A stretch of 64,000 nucleotides of DNA from Lentisphaerota bacterium (GTDB taxonomy: Bacteria > Verrucomicrobiota > Lentisphaeria > Oligosphaerales > JABHEG01), in assembly GCA_018676675.1 (NCBI GenBank), contig JABHEG010000118.1, positions 61,584-125,583 of the forward strand. The letters run 5' to 3'. A program made the translations under genes and the position numbers. The notes beneath the pieces are model-generated. The model saw nothing but the letters and a program-made list of their open reading frames with translations, was not told the DNA's origin and did not search any database. Shown here in pieces: positions 1-8,235 of this stretch (position 1 is the stretch's first letter; the number at the start of each line of letters is the position of its first letter).

Positions 1-347
1 TCGTCGAGTCCGGCATTCAGTCTGGCAAACCCGATGAGTTCATCCGGCCAGCGCTCGACCAGACGGAGGGTCAGGTCGTTGATCTGGGTGACTTGGTCAG
101 CCGTGGGCTGATACCCGAAGCCCAGGTTGCCTCCGAGAACCACCTGGCGGACGATACCCAGGCCCCGCGCCAACTCCAATGTTCGGGCCATCTGCTCGAA
201 CGGCTCATCCCATTGCGGGTGGGTGTGAATGTCGATGATGCCATGCTGCGGTGTCTGCACGGGCTCTTTCTCCCCGATCACTGGTCCGAGTGTGGTGCAC
301 GTATCGTAGTCGAGGAATACGCCTCTGGCCACTCGGTCCTCGGGCAA
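1..347 (-). CDS. Amidohydrolase-family protein, partial (N-terminal part)
   Basis: A minus-strand reading frame runs off the left edge of the window. It contains DIHTHP, the N-terminal metal-binding motif of the amidohydrolase (TIM-barrel, PF04909-type) superfamily, followed by an alternating helix/strand pattern (RTLELARGLGIVRQVVLGG) typical of that fold. An in-frame stop lies about 20 bases upstream of the chosen start, so translation must begin at TTG 347 or GTG 332; no ATG is available and neither has a convincing ribosome binding site. About 115 residues are visible; the rest, including the other metal ligands, lies outside. It reads in the same direction as the DUF4838 gene that follows upstream, 62 bases away, so the two may be co-transcribed. 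The substrate is unknown. Confidence 0.7.
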   Translation of the reverse strand, partial: MPEDRVARGVFLDYDTCTTLGPVIGEKEPVQTPQHGIIDIHTHPQWDEPFEQMARTLELARGLGIVRQVVLGGNLGFGYQPTADQVTQINDLTLRLVERWPDELIGFARLNAGLD

Positions 348-409
348 CGCGATTGATGGGACCGTTTACCCGAGAGCTTCCCATCGGCCTCTTGCTCTGA
401 GGTCAACAG

Positions 410-3400
410 TCAGGGCCTGGTTTGGGGCAGGTCTCTGACGCGGCCATCGCGTTTGCCGTGAAGTCTGCCGCCGGCCTCGACAATAGCGCGCCAGGCTGCG
501 GTCAGATTCGTGGTTTCAAGGTCGGTGTAGGGTATTTTCCCGGAGCGTCCCGCAAGGAACATGGTATCGCCTCGGCTTAGGTGGTGCTGCTCACACACGA
601 CGCGGTAAGTGCGTTCCGGGTCCAGGTCGGTTTCAACTACGCGCTCACCTTTGGGCTTGCTTTTGTCGAAGGCATAACGGCATCCGGACACCTGGATCAG
701 GTGCTGGCTGAACTTGCTGTCCTTCCTCACGTTGTCCTCAATGATCTCCAGCAGGTCTCTACCCGTGATTTCGAAGGTACTCAGAACCCGATTGAAGGGG
801 CGAAGCCAGTTGACCAGATCCACGAGAAACACGTCCTGTCCCTGCTTGAAGGGCACGCCCCGACTGTGACGTCCGGTGTAAATGGCGAGGTCCGTTCCGG
901 CGACGTCACGGAACGCATCGGCCAGCCAACTGCCCATCGACGTCTCGGCGGAGCCCTCCTGCGTCGGCGGTTCGCCCACGATACCGATCCTGTGGGTGCG
1001 GTAAGCTGTCAGAGGACGAAGCGCGCGTGGTCCAACGCTCCCCTTCCAGCCGCCGTCGGCGTACACCAGGCGGATTTCCTGCTCGGCCGGGCACACGCTG
1101 TTGAAGGCCTCTTTCTCGTTGACAACCACGCGGATGGGCCCTGCCAAATCGAGGAGCTCAGGCTCGGGTCGCAGCGCTACGCGCGTGGCGTTGTGGATGG
1201 TTGCTGAGATCGTGTTCCCATTTTGAATACAGGCATCGATCCGGGCAGGCGGGCCAATCTCTGTGATCTCTTGGATTTCCGTCCAGTAGGCCTTCCCGTG
1301 GATAGGGAGGAACGTGCGGAACGTCACGCGTTCAGGGCGCCGGATGAGCCGCTGACCCAGAGCCCAGTCGAGAACGCGTTCAGTACTGGCTGTCATCGTG
1401 TTATGGGGTTGATCCGGCACCACCCACAGCGTGCCGTCGTAGCCCAGCTCTTCCATGTGCTTGGTGATGGGGATAGGGCCGTCTTTCGCGTAGACGGGCC
1501 AGTCCTTGGCGCCTTGCACGTAGAACATCGGGACGTGGCGCAGGTTCTCGACGAGAGCGAGATGCCCGTAGGTTGAGGCCAGCGGGATGCCTGCGGCAAA
1601 CACGTCAGGATAGCGGCAACACAGGTAAGTGGTGCCGGTTCCGCCCATGGACTGGCCACTGCAGATGATGCGGTCAGGGTCGATGAGGAACTGCTTGCAG
1701 ACCTCTTCGACAACAGCCAGCACGTCGTTCTCGCCGATCCCGCGGTACTCGGTGGTGCCTCGTCCGTGAGGGCAGACGGCGACGATTCCTCGCTTCTCCG
1801 CCTCCCGTTTGTAGATCCCATCCCCGTAGTTCGGGGTGTCGAAGTACGTGTCCTGGCTTCCACCCGTGCCATGGAGCGCGATGAAGAGCGGAAGTCGTTT
1901 GGTACCGTCGTAGGTGCTTGGCAGATACACGCGATAGGGCTGGGCTGTACCATCCACCTCGGAACGGTAGCTAAGGGCGAGATCAACGGGAGTCTCAAGA
2001 GTCTTGCAGAGCGGTTCCTTTGCCATGGGCTTGGTCCTCATCTCAATGCGGTCGATGCCGAACCATGGACGGTTCCCCACTCGACCTTCAGGTTCCACGT
2101 TGCGGATGTCGAGCCGGTTCAGGCCTTTCTTGAACACACCGGCTGGCACCATGAACTCGAATGCCCCGAGAGCAGTTGTCGGCAAAGGCACGTCTCCAGC
2201 AAAGACCTGGAGGCCATTGACGAGTATGCGCCCGGCGACTCCCGAGTCACCGTGTTCGGGGTAGCTGAGCCCCACCGGGCGGAAGAACAGCGGCGCAGCG
2301 GATACGTCCGGCATTCTGAACCAGGCCGTCATGCGATCATACGGTCGCGTGCCCTTGCCATAGATGAAGTTACCGTCGTCAGAGACTTTCCGCCTCTCTG
2401 GGAAGACGTGTAGGTGGTAGCCGTACTTGAGGGCTCCCCCTCCCGAGAAGTCCCGCCCGATCAGCACCAGTTTCTGCGCCTCCACATCGAAGGTCTTCAC
2501 GTCGTCCGGCACGATGGGGCCGATGAGGTCCTGAAGCACGGCCAGCGCCCCGGCCGCATACGTCGCCGTGAAAGCATTGGGTGAGTTCGCATGCGCCGAA
2601 GCAAGAGTCGTGGATGTCGTGTCCTCCCGCAGAAGATCCGCGACCCGTTTGGCCTGAGCAAGAGCTTCCCTGGCTGCTTCCTTGCTGTCCTGGCGAATCG
2701 CTGAGTAGGCACGGGCGCAAGCATCATAGTAGTGAAGCGTCCTCTCACCGTAGGTGAATAGCCGTCCGTCTTCTTCCACGCGTGCAGCGATGCGAGGGGT
2801 GAGGGGGCCGCCTCGCACACGATCGATGATGGCTCGACACGTCTCTGCCGAGCCGAGCATCTCCACCAGATCGGGCCCGTCGTTTGTCTCGGACGATGTC
2901 TTCTCGTAGTGAAGGTGCGCATTGGGGAACAGCTTGCCCGCCCCCCGCTCCAACCGCCGGGCAAGCCCGTACTTCAGTTCACTGACATTGCAGAGCATCT
3001 GCTCCAGCGTTTCGTAGAAGCGCCGCATCGACGTTGCGGCTCGGCCGTACCGGACGCGGAAGTAGTCCTCCCAGAGGGGCTCACAGTCGAGATCCGGATC
3101 CCACAACTGACGTGCCATCTGGTAGTTGGTCAGCGCCTTGTTGCCCCAGTTCCCGGTTGTGCAGTGCATGTAGTGGAAGTGTCGGGCGCCGCTCCCGTGG
3201 TAGTAGTACGGGATGTCATTGGCCATGGTGTGCATGAAGCAGACAGGAAGACATTTGTATCCCGACACGTTGTAGTACTCGCCAATGCAGATCTCCCCTT
3301 TGTAGTGGCGTTCCGGGTCCACCGCCCAGCCATGCAGGTGTTTGACGTATTGCGCGTTCTTGGAGCACGTCGGGTCGTCGAAATTGTGTACATAGCAGCG

Positions 3401-4708
3401 CACGATGGGGAAGTAGGTGGCGGAGCACATCGAGTAATTGAAGTCTTCGGGAAGGGGGCGTGTAGGCGGGCGCAGCACATCGGCATAGGCAAGGAATCGG
3501 ATCACGATCTTGCGGTTAATGAGCTGAGCCGCCTGCGCCTTCTTGACCTCCTGGGCGAAGCGGTGGACCCAGAGCAAGGTACGGTCGGTGGGTGTGCCCA
3601 GGGCTTTGCAGGAGGCGCACTCGCACCACTTGCCGGCATCCAGACTCCAGAAGCGCACGATGTCTGCATCGCGGAATTTCCCGTCTATGAGGTCTTTGAC
3701 AGCCCTCTTCATCAGCTCATCGGTCGCGTCGTTGTTCGAGGTGCAGTAGTTGACCCCGAACTCACCTGTGTATCCCGGAATCCGTTCCCCTTTGACCAAC
3801 GGGAACCACTCCGGATGGGCCTCGAAGTAGCTCAGCTTCCCGTTCTCGTTCGTGTCGCCCTCGCACTGGTCGCCCGCAGCATACGGATCCCGAGGATGCG
3901 TCTCATCACCTGCGAACGCCGCATGATTGTACGGATAGGTGTGGTTCGGATGCAGGTACCAGGGCATGATGTGATGCCCCCCGCAGACGAGCATGATCCC
4001 GAGTTTCCGCAGAAGCGGATGGTTCTCCTGCTGGACACACCAGTAATTGCAGCGATTTCGGGCCATCCACATCAGAAAATCGGTGTCCGCCCGGTTCTCC
4101 CAAGCGTGGAATCCGCGGGTGAAGAACTTCGGCATCTCGGTCACGTCAAGGGGAGGGAATGAGGTCAGTTCGAGATCCGGAAGCTCTTCGTTGGTCTCCC
4201 CGGGTGCGAACCAACGACAGCCCAACCGATGGAGAAGATCATAGACGCCGTAGAGTGTTCCCACGCGGCCCCCTCCGGCGATCACAGTCACCTGGCAACT
4301 GTCCACGGTGATCGTCTTCAGGCGGTAACCCTCCGGCCCCTGTCCCCCCAGCTTGTCCGGAGGGACCGCAAGTTCCCCGGCCAGTCGCTTGGTGATGGCG
4401 TTGGTGGCCGACCCGCCAAGAAGCACGAGGTCGCCGCTCGGTTCTGCCTGGTCATCGACGATCGCGAAGTCCGCAGCCCGGCCGGTGATTTTGCGCAGTG
4501 CGCGTTGCAGCTCCAACGCGGCAAAGCTCTGGGTACAGACGACATCGTCGGTCTTGTCCGCGTTCTGCCAATTGACCGTTGCCTCAGAGTTGCCCGCGGC
4601 CTTCGCCGTCGAGTGGTCGCCGAGATCGACAACGATCGTCGTGCCGGCCAGCGTCGCGTTGGCGACGGCCAGAACGACGGTCCACAATAATCGCTTTCGG
4701 TTGTTCAC
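410..4708 (-). CDS. Secreted DUF4838 / serine esterase / 5'-nucleotidase C-terminal domain fusion
   Basis: A 1432-residue exported protein. A signal peptide covers roughly residues 1-22. Residues about 30-700 match the DUF4838 glycoside-hydrolase-like architecture: an alpha-glucuronidase-type N-terminal domain, then a barrel with the W-C-x-C-x-x-C signature (GKWCECASCK). A beta-sandwich-like stretch follows at about 800-880. Residues about 935-1110 are an alpha/beta-hydrolase esterase with nucleophile elbow GQSMGG (Ser near 1019), an Asp in GAKDWPV and a His in PDQPHNT. Residues about 1236-1415 resemble the C-terminal domain of 5'-nucleotidases (SMGSWLADAFRDVAGTDLAI, then ITGRDLLEIIEDN). The metallophosphatase half that normally accompanies that domain is absent. 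The start is GTG 4708, with AAGGA about 9 bases upstream. The likely role is extracellular attack on an acylated, uronic-acid-containing glycan; that role is inferred from domains only. Confidence 0.85.
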   Translation of the reverse strand: MNNRKRLLWTVVLAVANATLAGTTIVVDLGDHSTAKAAGNSEATVNWQNADKTDDVVCTQSFAALELQRALRKITGRAADFAIVDDQAEPSGDLVLLGGSATNAITKRLAGELAVPPDKLGGQGPEGYRLKTITVDSCQVTVIAGGGRVGTLYGVYDLLHRLGCRWFAPGETNEELPDLELTSFPPLDVTEMPKFFTRGFHAWENRADTDFLMWMARNRCNYWCVQQENHPLLRKLGIMLVCGGHHIMPWYLHPNHTYPYNHAAFAGDETHPRDPYAAGDQCEGDTNENGKLSYFEAHPEWFPLVKGERIPGYTGEFGVNYCTSNNDATDELMKRAVKDLIDGKFRDADIVRFWSLDAGKWCECASCKALGTPTDRTLLWVHRFAQEVKKAQAAQLINRKIVIRFLAYADVLRPPTRPLPEDFNYSMCSATYFPIVRCYVHNFDDPTCSKNAQYVKHLHGWAVDPERHYKGEICIGEYYNVSGYKCLPVCFMHTMANDIPYYYHGSGARHFHYMHCTTGNWGNKALTNYQMARQLWDPDLDCEPLWEDYFRVRYGRAATSMRRFYETLEQMLCNVSELKYGLARRLERGAGKLFPNAHLHYEKTSSETNDGPDLVEMLGSAETCRAIIDRVRGGPLTPRIAARVEEDGRLFTYGERTLHYYDACARAYSAIRQDSKEAAREALAQAKRVADLLREDTTSTTLASAHANSPNAFTATYAAGALAVLQDLIGPIVPDDVKTFDVEAQKLVLIGRDFSGGGALKYGYHLHVFPERRKVSDDGNFIYGKGTRPYDRMTAWFRMPDVSAAPLFFRPVGLSYPEHGDSGVAGRILVNGLQVFAGDVPLPTTALGAFEFMVPAGVFKKGLNRLDIRNVEPEGRVGNRPWFGIDRIEMRTKPMAKEPLCKTLETPVDLALSYRSEVDGTAQPYRVYLPSTYDGTKRLPLFIALHGTGGSQDTYFDTPNYGDGIYKREAEKRGIVAVCPHGRGTTEYRGIGENDVLAVVEEVCKQFLIDPDRIICSGQSMGGTGTTYLCCRYPDVFAAGIPLASTYGHLALVENLRHVPMFYVQGAKDWPVYAKDGPIPITKHMEELGYDGTLWVVPDQPHNTMTASTERVLDWALGQRLIRRPERVTFRTFLPIHGKAYWTEIQEITEIGPPARIDACIQNGNTISATIHNATRVALRPEPELLDLAGPIRVVVNEKEAFNSVCPAEQEIRLVYADGGWKGSVGPRALRPLTAYRTHRIGIVGEPPTQEGSAETSMGSWLADAFRDVAGTDLAIYTGRHSRGVPFKQGQDVFLVDLVNWLRPFNRVLSTFEITGRDLLEIIEDNVRKDSKFSQHLIQVSGCRYAFDKSKPKGERVVETDLDPERTYRVVCEQHHLSRGDTMFLAGRSGKIPYTDLETTNLTAAWRAIVEAGGRLHGKRDGRVRDLPQTRP

Positions 4709-5165
4709 ATCCCACGTCCTTCCGTATCAGGTCGAACCCAGCCTGCTCGTGCTGAAGATACCGTGGTGTGCCTTGCGGGGCAAAGGCGGCCTCGGCGGCG
4801 GTCGAGGCAACTCGCGAGCGCTTAGGTTGCCAAGGGTATGGGGGGCGCACGCGGGTAGGCGCGATTGACTTCCAAGATGACTATGGTCACATGTGGTCGC
4901 TCCCCCGGATCCGTAACGGCTCGGTCTCGTGCGGCGACTCTACTGTGACTCTTGATCCGGCCCTTGATCGGGCTCCTGATCGATCCCCAAGGGAGCGCCG
5001 AAACGGATCGAGAGCGAGATCAGGATTGGGCTCCCCTCCTGTAACTGAGGCATTGCCGTGGTGACGAGTTACAGCTATCTTCCCTTCCGCGCCGGCGACG
5101 TGCTCCCGTGCGATCGTCATTCGCTTTTCTGTTCGGCAACGCAAGCAGATGTACGAGGTCCTTCA
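4709..5165. other. Divergent intergenic region with GATC-rich inverted and dispersed repeats
   Basis: These 457 bases separate two divergently transcribed DUF4838 genes and must hold both promoters; no convincing -35/-10 pair was found. The part from about 4940 to 5050 is repetitive, with several CTTGATC/GATCGG blocks and GGGAGC...GCTCCC arms that could form a stem. The 22-base block at 4948-4969 recurs in reverse orientation at 61654-61675 with one mismatch. Confidence 0.5.
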
Positions 5166-8100
5166 ATGAGTCTCCGAATCGTCTTGGCGAGTGTATTTTT
5201 CGTTCTCCTGACCCCGTTCTGTGTTGGTGAATCGGCGTATCCTGGAAAGCACCGGTGGACAGTTGGGGCTGTCCCGAGCATTCAGCTTGCGAAGGATGGG
5301 AAGGCAACTTGCGAGATCGTGATCGGGCGCTACCCCTATCCGGTTGCGAAGTTCGCAGCCCGGGAACTGCAGACGTTTCTCGGGAAGGTCATCGGTGAAG
5401 AGCCGCCGGTGGTCGCCAAACGCTCCGGCGATGTGACGGCCATCTTCCTGGGAAACAGCGAATGGGCCATAGGATGGTGTCGGGACCTGTGGTCGCTGCC
5501 CCGTGACGCATTCGTCATCCGCAGCTTCGGGGATGTTGTGTTCATCGGGGGGCGTGATGACCTGCGGACCGATCCCATGCGCGATCTGCGCGGACACTAC
5601 GAACGAGCGACCCTCTTCGGAGTCTACGAGTTCCTGGAGCGCTTTGCAGGTGTGCGTTTCTACTTCCCCGGGGAAGTGGGGACGGTCACTCCGGCAGCCC
5701 CCAACCTGGCGATCCCTGCTGTCGACCTCTACGAGGAACCCGACTTTGACCAGCGGCGGATCTACTCCGGACCCGGCTGCCGCTGGTTTGAAGATCTCGA
5801 CCCCAAGACAGCCACCAAGACGCGACTTCTGACCTCCCTGCGCCATCGTCAACAGACCTTCTACATCCCCTGCTGCCATGGGCTGGCGCGGCGTGTCTAC
5901 GGGACTCGCTTCGGAGAGGAGCGCCCGGAGTGGTTCGCCCTGCTGCCGAACGGCAAGCGTGATACCGACATGGCGCTGCCCGGCCACCGTGGACACCTCT
6001 GCTACCTCAGTGAGGGACTGCGCGACCAAATCTACAAGGAGACCGAAGCCTATCTATTGGGGAAACCGGCTGTGTCAGTCAACATGCGCACGAAGAGCGG
6101 TGCTGTGACCTACGACCACAATGCGTTCCAGCCGGGCTACGTGGATCTCGGGCCTCAGGATGGCCTGGGTAAGAGCCAGTGGTGCCAGATGCCCGAGTGC
6201 AAACGCTATTGGGATGAGAAGAAGCAGGGAGAGCTGCTCTGGGGCATGGTGGCGGACATCGGGAAACGGCTCAAGGCCAACGGCATTCCGGGGTATGTGA
6301 CCAACTTTGCCTATGGGGCCGTGCGTGATGTACCGGATGTAGATTTCCCCGATAACGTCTTGGTGCAGATCTGCATCAGTGGCCCCTGGAACGACCGGAT
6401 CGAGTCGCAGCGAACGTACAACGACGAGCTGATCGAGGCCTGGAACAAGAAGGTGAAGACCGGCACCAAGGTTTGGCTCTGGAACTACATGAACAACTAC
6501 AACGGGCAAGTCCCTCCCGGTGTGGCACCGATGAGCACGGCCCTCATTCAGCAGTACTACTCGCGTTTGGCCCCCCACATTCGCGGCGCTTTCAACGAGT
6601 CCGAGATCGACTACTGGTTGCACAACTACCTCAATTACTACGTCTTCTTCCGGATGATGTGGGATTCGAGCACGGATGTTGCTGCCGTCGTCGAGGAGCA
6701 CAATCGTCTCATGTTTGGCGCGGGAGCCGAGCCCATGGGGCAGTTCTACGCCCGGTTGGAGGGTATCTGGACGAACAACTTCCTGGGCAAGGTCATGGAT
6801 ACGCCTCTCGGACCTCAGCGACTCAAGCGCAGCGAACGCGAGGTGTGGGACGAAATCTATACAGACGAGGTGATGGGCGAGCTTGGAGGACACTTCGCCA
6901 AGGCGGAACAACTGACTGCGGATGAGCCTGATTCTCTGAAACGTGTTCGTTTCATGCGAGAGAGGTTTTTCGGCGAGATGCTGCGAGCTCGCGGCGAGTA
7001 CCGACAGAAACAGCGTGGGGTCGAGGACCTGGAACTGGTGGTCCGCGCACTCCCTGCCGATCAGCAGGTCACGCTAGACGGCCGAATGGACGAACCGGCG
7101 TGGGCACATGCGGAGTACGGCGGAATGGTGCCGCTGAAGGCCGATGGCGTTGCCGTACACACCACCGTGCGTCTCCTCTGGACACCGGAGACCGTTTATG
7201 TCGGGTTCGACTGTCAGGAGCCTGCCGTTGATCGGCTTTACGCGACTGAACGTGAGCGTGATGATGGCGACATGTGGAAGGATGCAGGGGTGGAGCTGTT
7301 CGTGAACACCTCGGGTGATCGGGCCAACTACCGCCACATTATGGTCAATGCGCTGGGCAATGTGTCGGATTCGTCTTGCAGTCGGGTTGGTGGGGTGAAG
7401 ATAAAGGGTGACTATGCCTGGAATACGACCGCAGCGATCAAGGTCTGGCATGGCGAGGACTGCTGGCAGGCGGAGGTGGCTCTTCCGGTTCGGGAAAGTC
7501 AGGACCGCGAGCTTCAGTCGGGCGATGTTTGGGTCGCCAACTTCTGCCGCAATCGAAACATCAGCGGTGGAAGCAAAGCGGATAACCAACTCCACACGTG
7601 GAGCCCGTTCCTCAAGCGCGGCTTCCACGATCTACTCAGTTTCGGTCGCCTGCGTTTCGTCGCGGGAGGCGAGGAGGTCGAGCCGCCTTTGGTGCTGAAC
7701 GGCCGACTCGAGGCCCCGCTGAAGGGCCGCATGGTTGGGGCGTGGTACTGGCCTCAAGACGCCGTGCAGAGGGCTGGCTTCGCATTGGATCGGGAGCGTT
7801 TCCGCGAAGGCGTTCAGAGCCAGCGTATCCACTGGGACGATCCGGAGAGCCAGCAGTCTCTCCATCTCACGCAGTACCTCCCTCGGCTGCAGCCGGGCAA
7901 GCGCTATTTGCTGACCTTCTGGGTGCGGAGCGAGGACGTGGAGGCGTGCGAGGGACTGACCGGATACAAAGTCAACCATTGGGGTGGTTACGCCAACATT
8001 TGTTTCGGGAGCGTCAAACAGGCGGGCAACAACCAGTTTGTCCCCAAGGGCGGATTCCGCGGAACGTTCGGCTGGACTCAGATGGGGTTCCCAATCAGGG

Positions 8101-8225
8101 CTCCAGACGCGTTTGATCCCAACGCCAAACCCTACATCCGCCTGTCGCTGGCCAACGCTACCGGAACGGTCTGGTACGACGACATCCGACTGCGAGAAAC
8201 CGACGCGGAAGGGCGTTTGAAGTAA
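5166..8225 (+). CDS. Secreted DUF4838 protein with CBM9-like and C-terminal carbohydrate-binding modules
   Basis: A 1019-residue exported protein. The open frame extends 36 codons further upstream, but ATG 5166 is preferred because it has GAGG about 10 bases ahead and begins a clean signal peptide (MSLRIVLASVFFVLLTPFCV). Residues about 30-560 are DUF4838, with the family's cysteine motif as SQWCQMPECK. Residues about 629-835 resemble a CBM9-type module (VTLDGRMDEPAWAHA, then DGDMWKDAGVELFVN). Residues about 840-1010 form a second beta-sandwich, ending in TVWYDDIRL as CBM4/9-like modules do. The gene is divergent from the fusion gene and convergent with the next DUF4838 gene, whose stop is only 10 bases away. 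It is probably a surface glycoside hydrolase; activity has to be inferred because DUF4838 has no settled reaction. Confidence 0.85.
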   Translation: MSLRIVLASVFFVLLTPFCVGESAYPGKHRWTVGAVPSIQLAKDGKATCEIVIGRYPYPVAKFAARELQTFLGKVIGEEPPVVAKRSGDVTAIFLGNSEWAIGWCRDLWSLPRDAFVIRSFGDVVFIGGRDDLRTDPMRDLRGHYERATLFGVYEFLERFAGVRFYFPGEVGTVTPAAPNLAIPAVDLYEEPDFDQRRIYSGPGCRWFEDLDPKTATKTRLLTSLRHRQQTFYIPCCHGLARRVYGTRFGEERPEWFALLPNGKRDTDMALPGHRGHLCYLSEGLRDQIYKETEAYLLGKPAVSVNMRTKSGAVTYDHNAFQPGYVDLGPQDGLGKSQWCQMPECKRYWDEKKQGELLWGMVADIGKRLKANGIPGYVTNFAYGAVRDVPDVDFPDNVLVQICISGPWNDRIESQRTYNDELIEAWNKKVKTGTKVWLWNYMNNYNGQVPPGVAPMSTALIQQYYSRLAPHIRGAFNESEIDYWLHNYLNYYVFFRMMWDSSTDVAAVVEEHNRLMFGAGAEPMGQFYARLEGIWTNNFLGKVMDTPLGPQRLKRSEREVWDEIYTDEVMGELGGHFAKAEQLTADEPDSLKRVRFMRERFFGEMLRARGEYRQKQRGVEDLELVVRALPADQQVTLDGRMDEPAWAHAEYGGMVPLKADGVAVHTTVRLLWTPETVYVGFDCQEPAVDRLYATERERDDGDMWKDAGVELFVNTSGDRANYRHIMVNALGNVSDSSCSRVGGVKIKGDYAWNTTAAIKVWHGEDCWQAEVALPVRESQDRELQSGDVWVANFCRNRNISGGSKADNQLHTWSPFLKRGFHDLLSFGRLRFVAGGEEVEPPLVLNGRLEAPLKGRMVGAWYWPQDAVQRAGFALDRERFREGVQSQRIHWDDPESQQSLHLTQYLPRLQPGKRYLLTFWVRSEDVEACEGLTGYKVNHWGGYANICFGSVKQAGNNQFVPKGGFRGTFGWTQMGFPIRAPDAFDPNAKPYIRLSLANATGTVWYDDIRLRETDAEGRLK

Positions 8226-8235
8226 CCCGGGCTCC

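Noticed and set aside
2909..4162. A 417-codon plus-strand open frame inside the DUF4838 fusion gene
   Set aside because: It is antisense to a protein with clear domains. The frame stays open because of GC-rich codon bias and lacks any recognisable motif.
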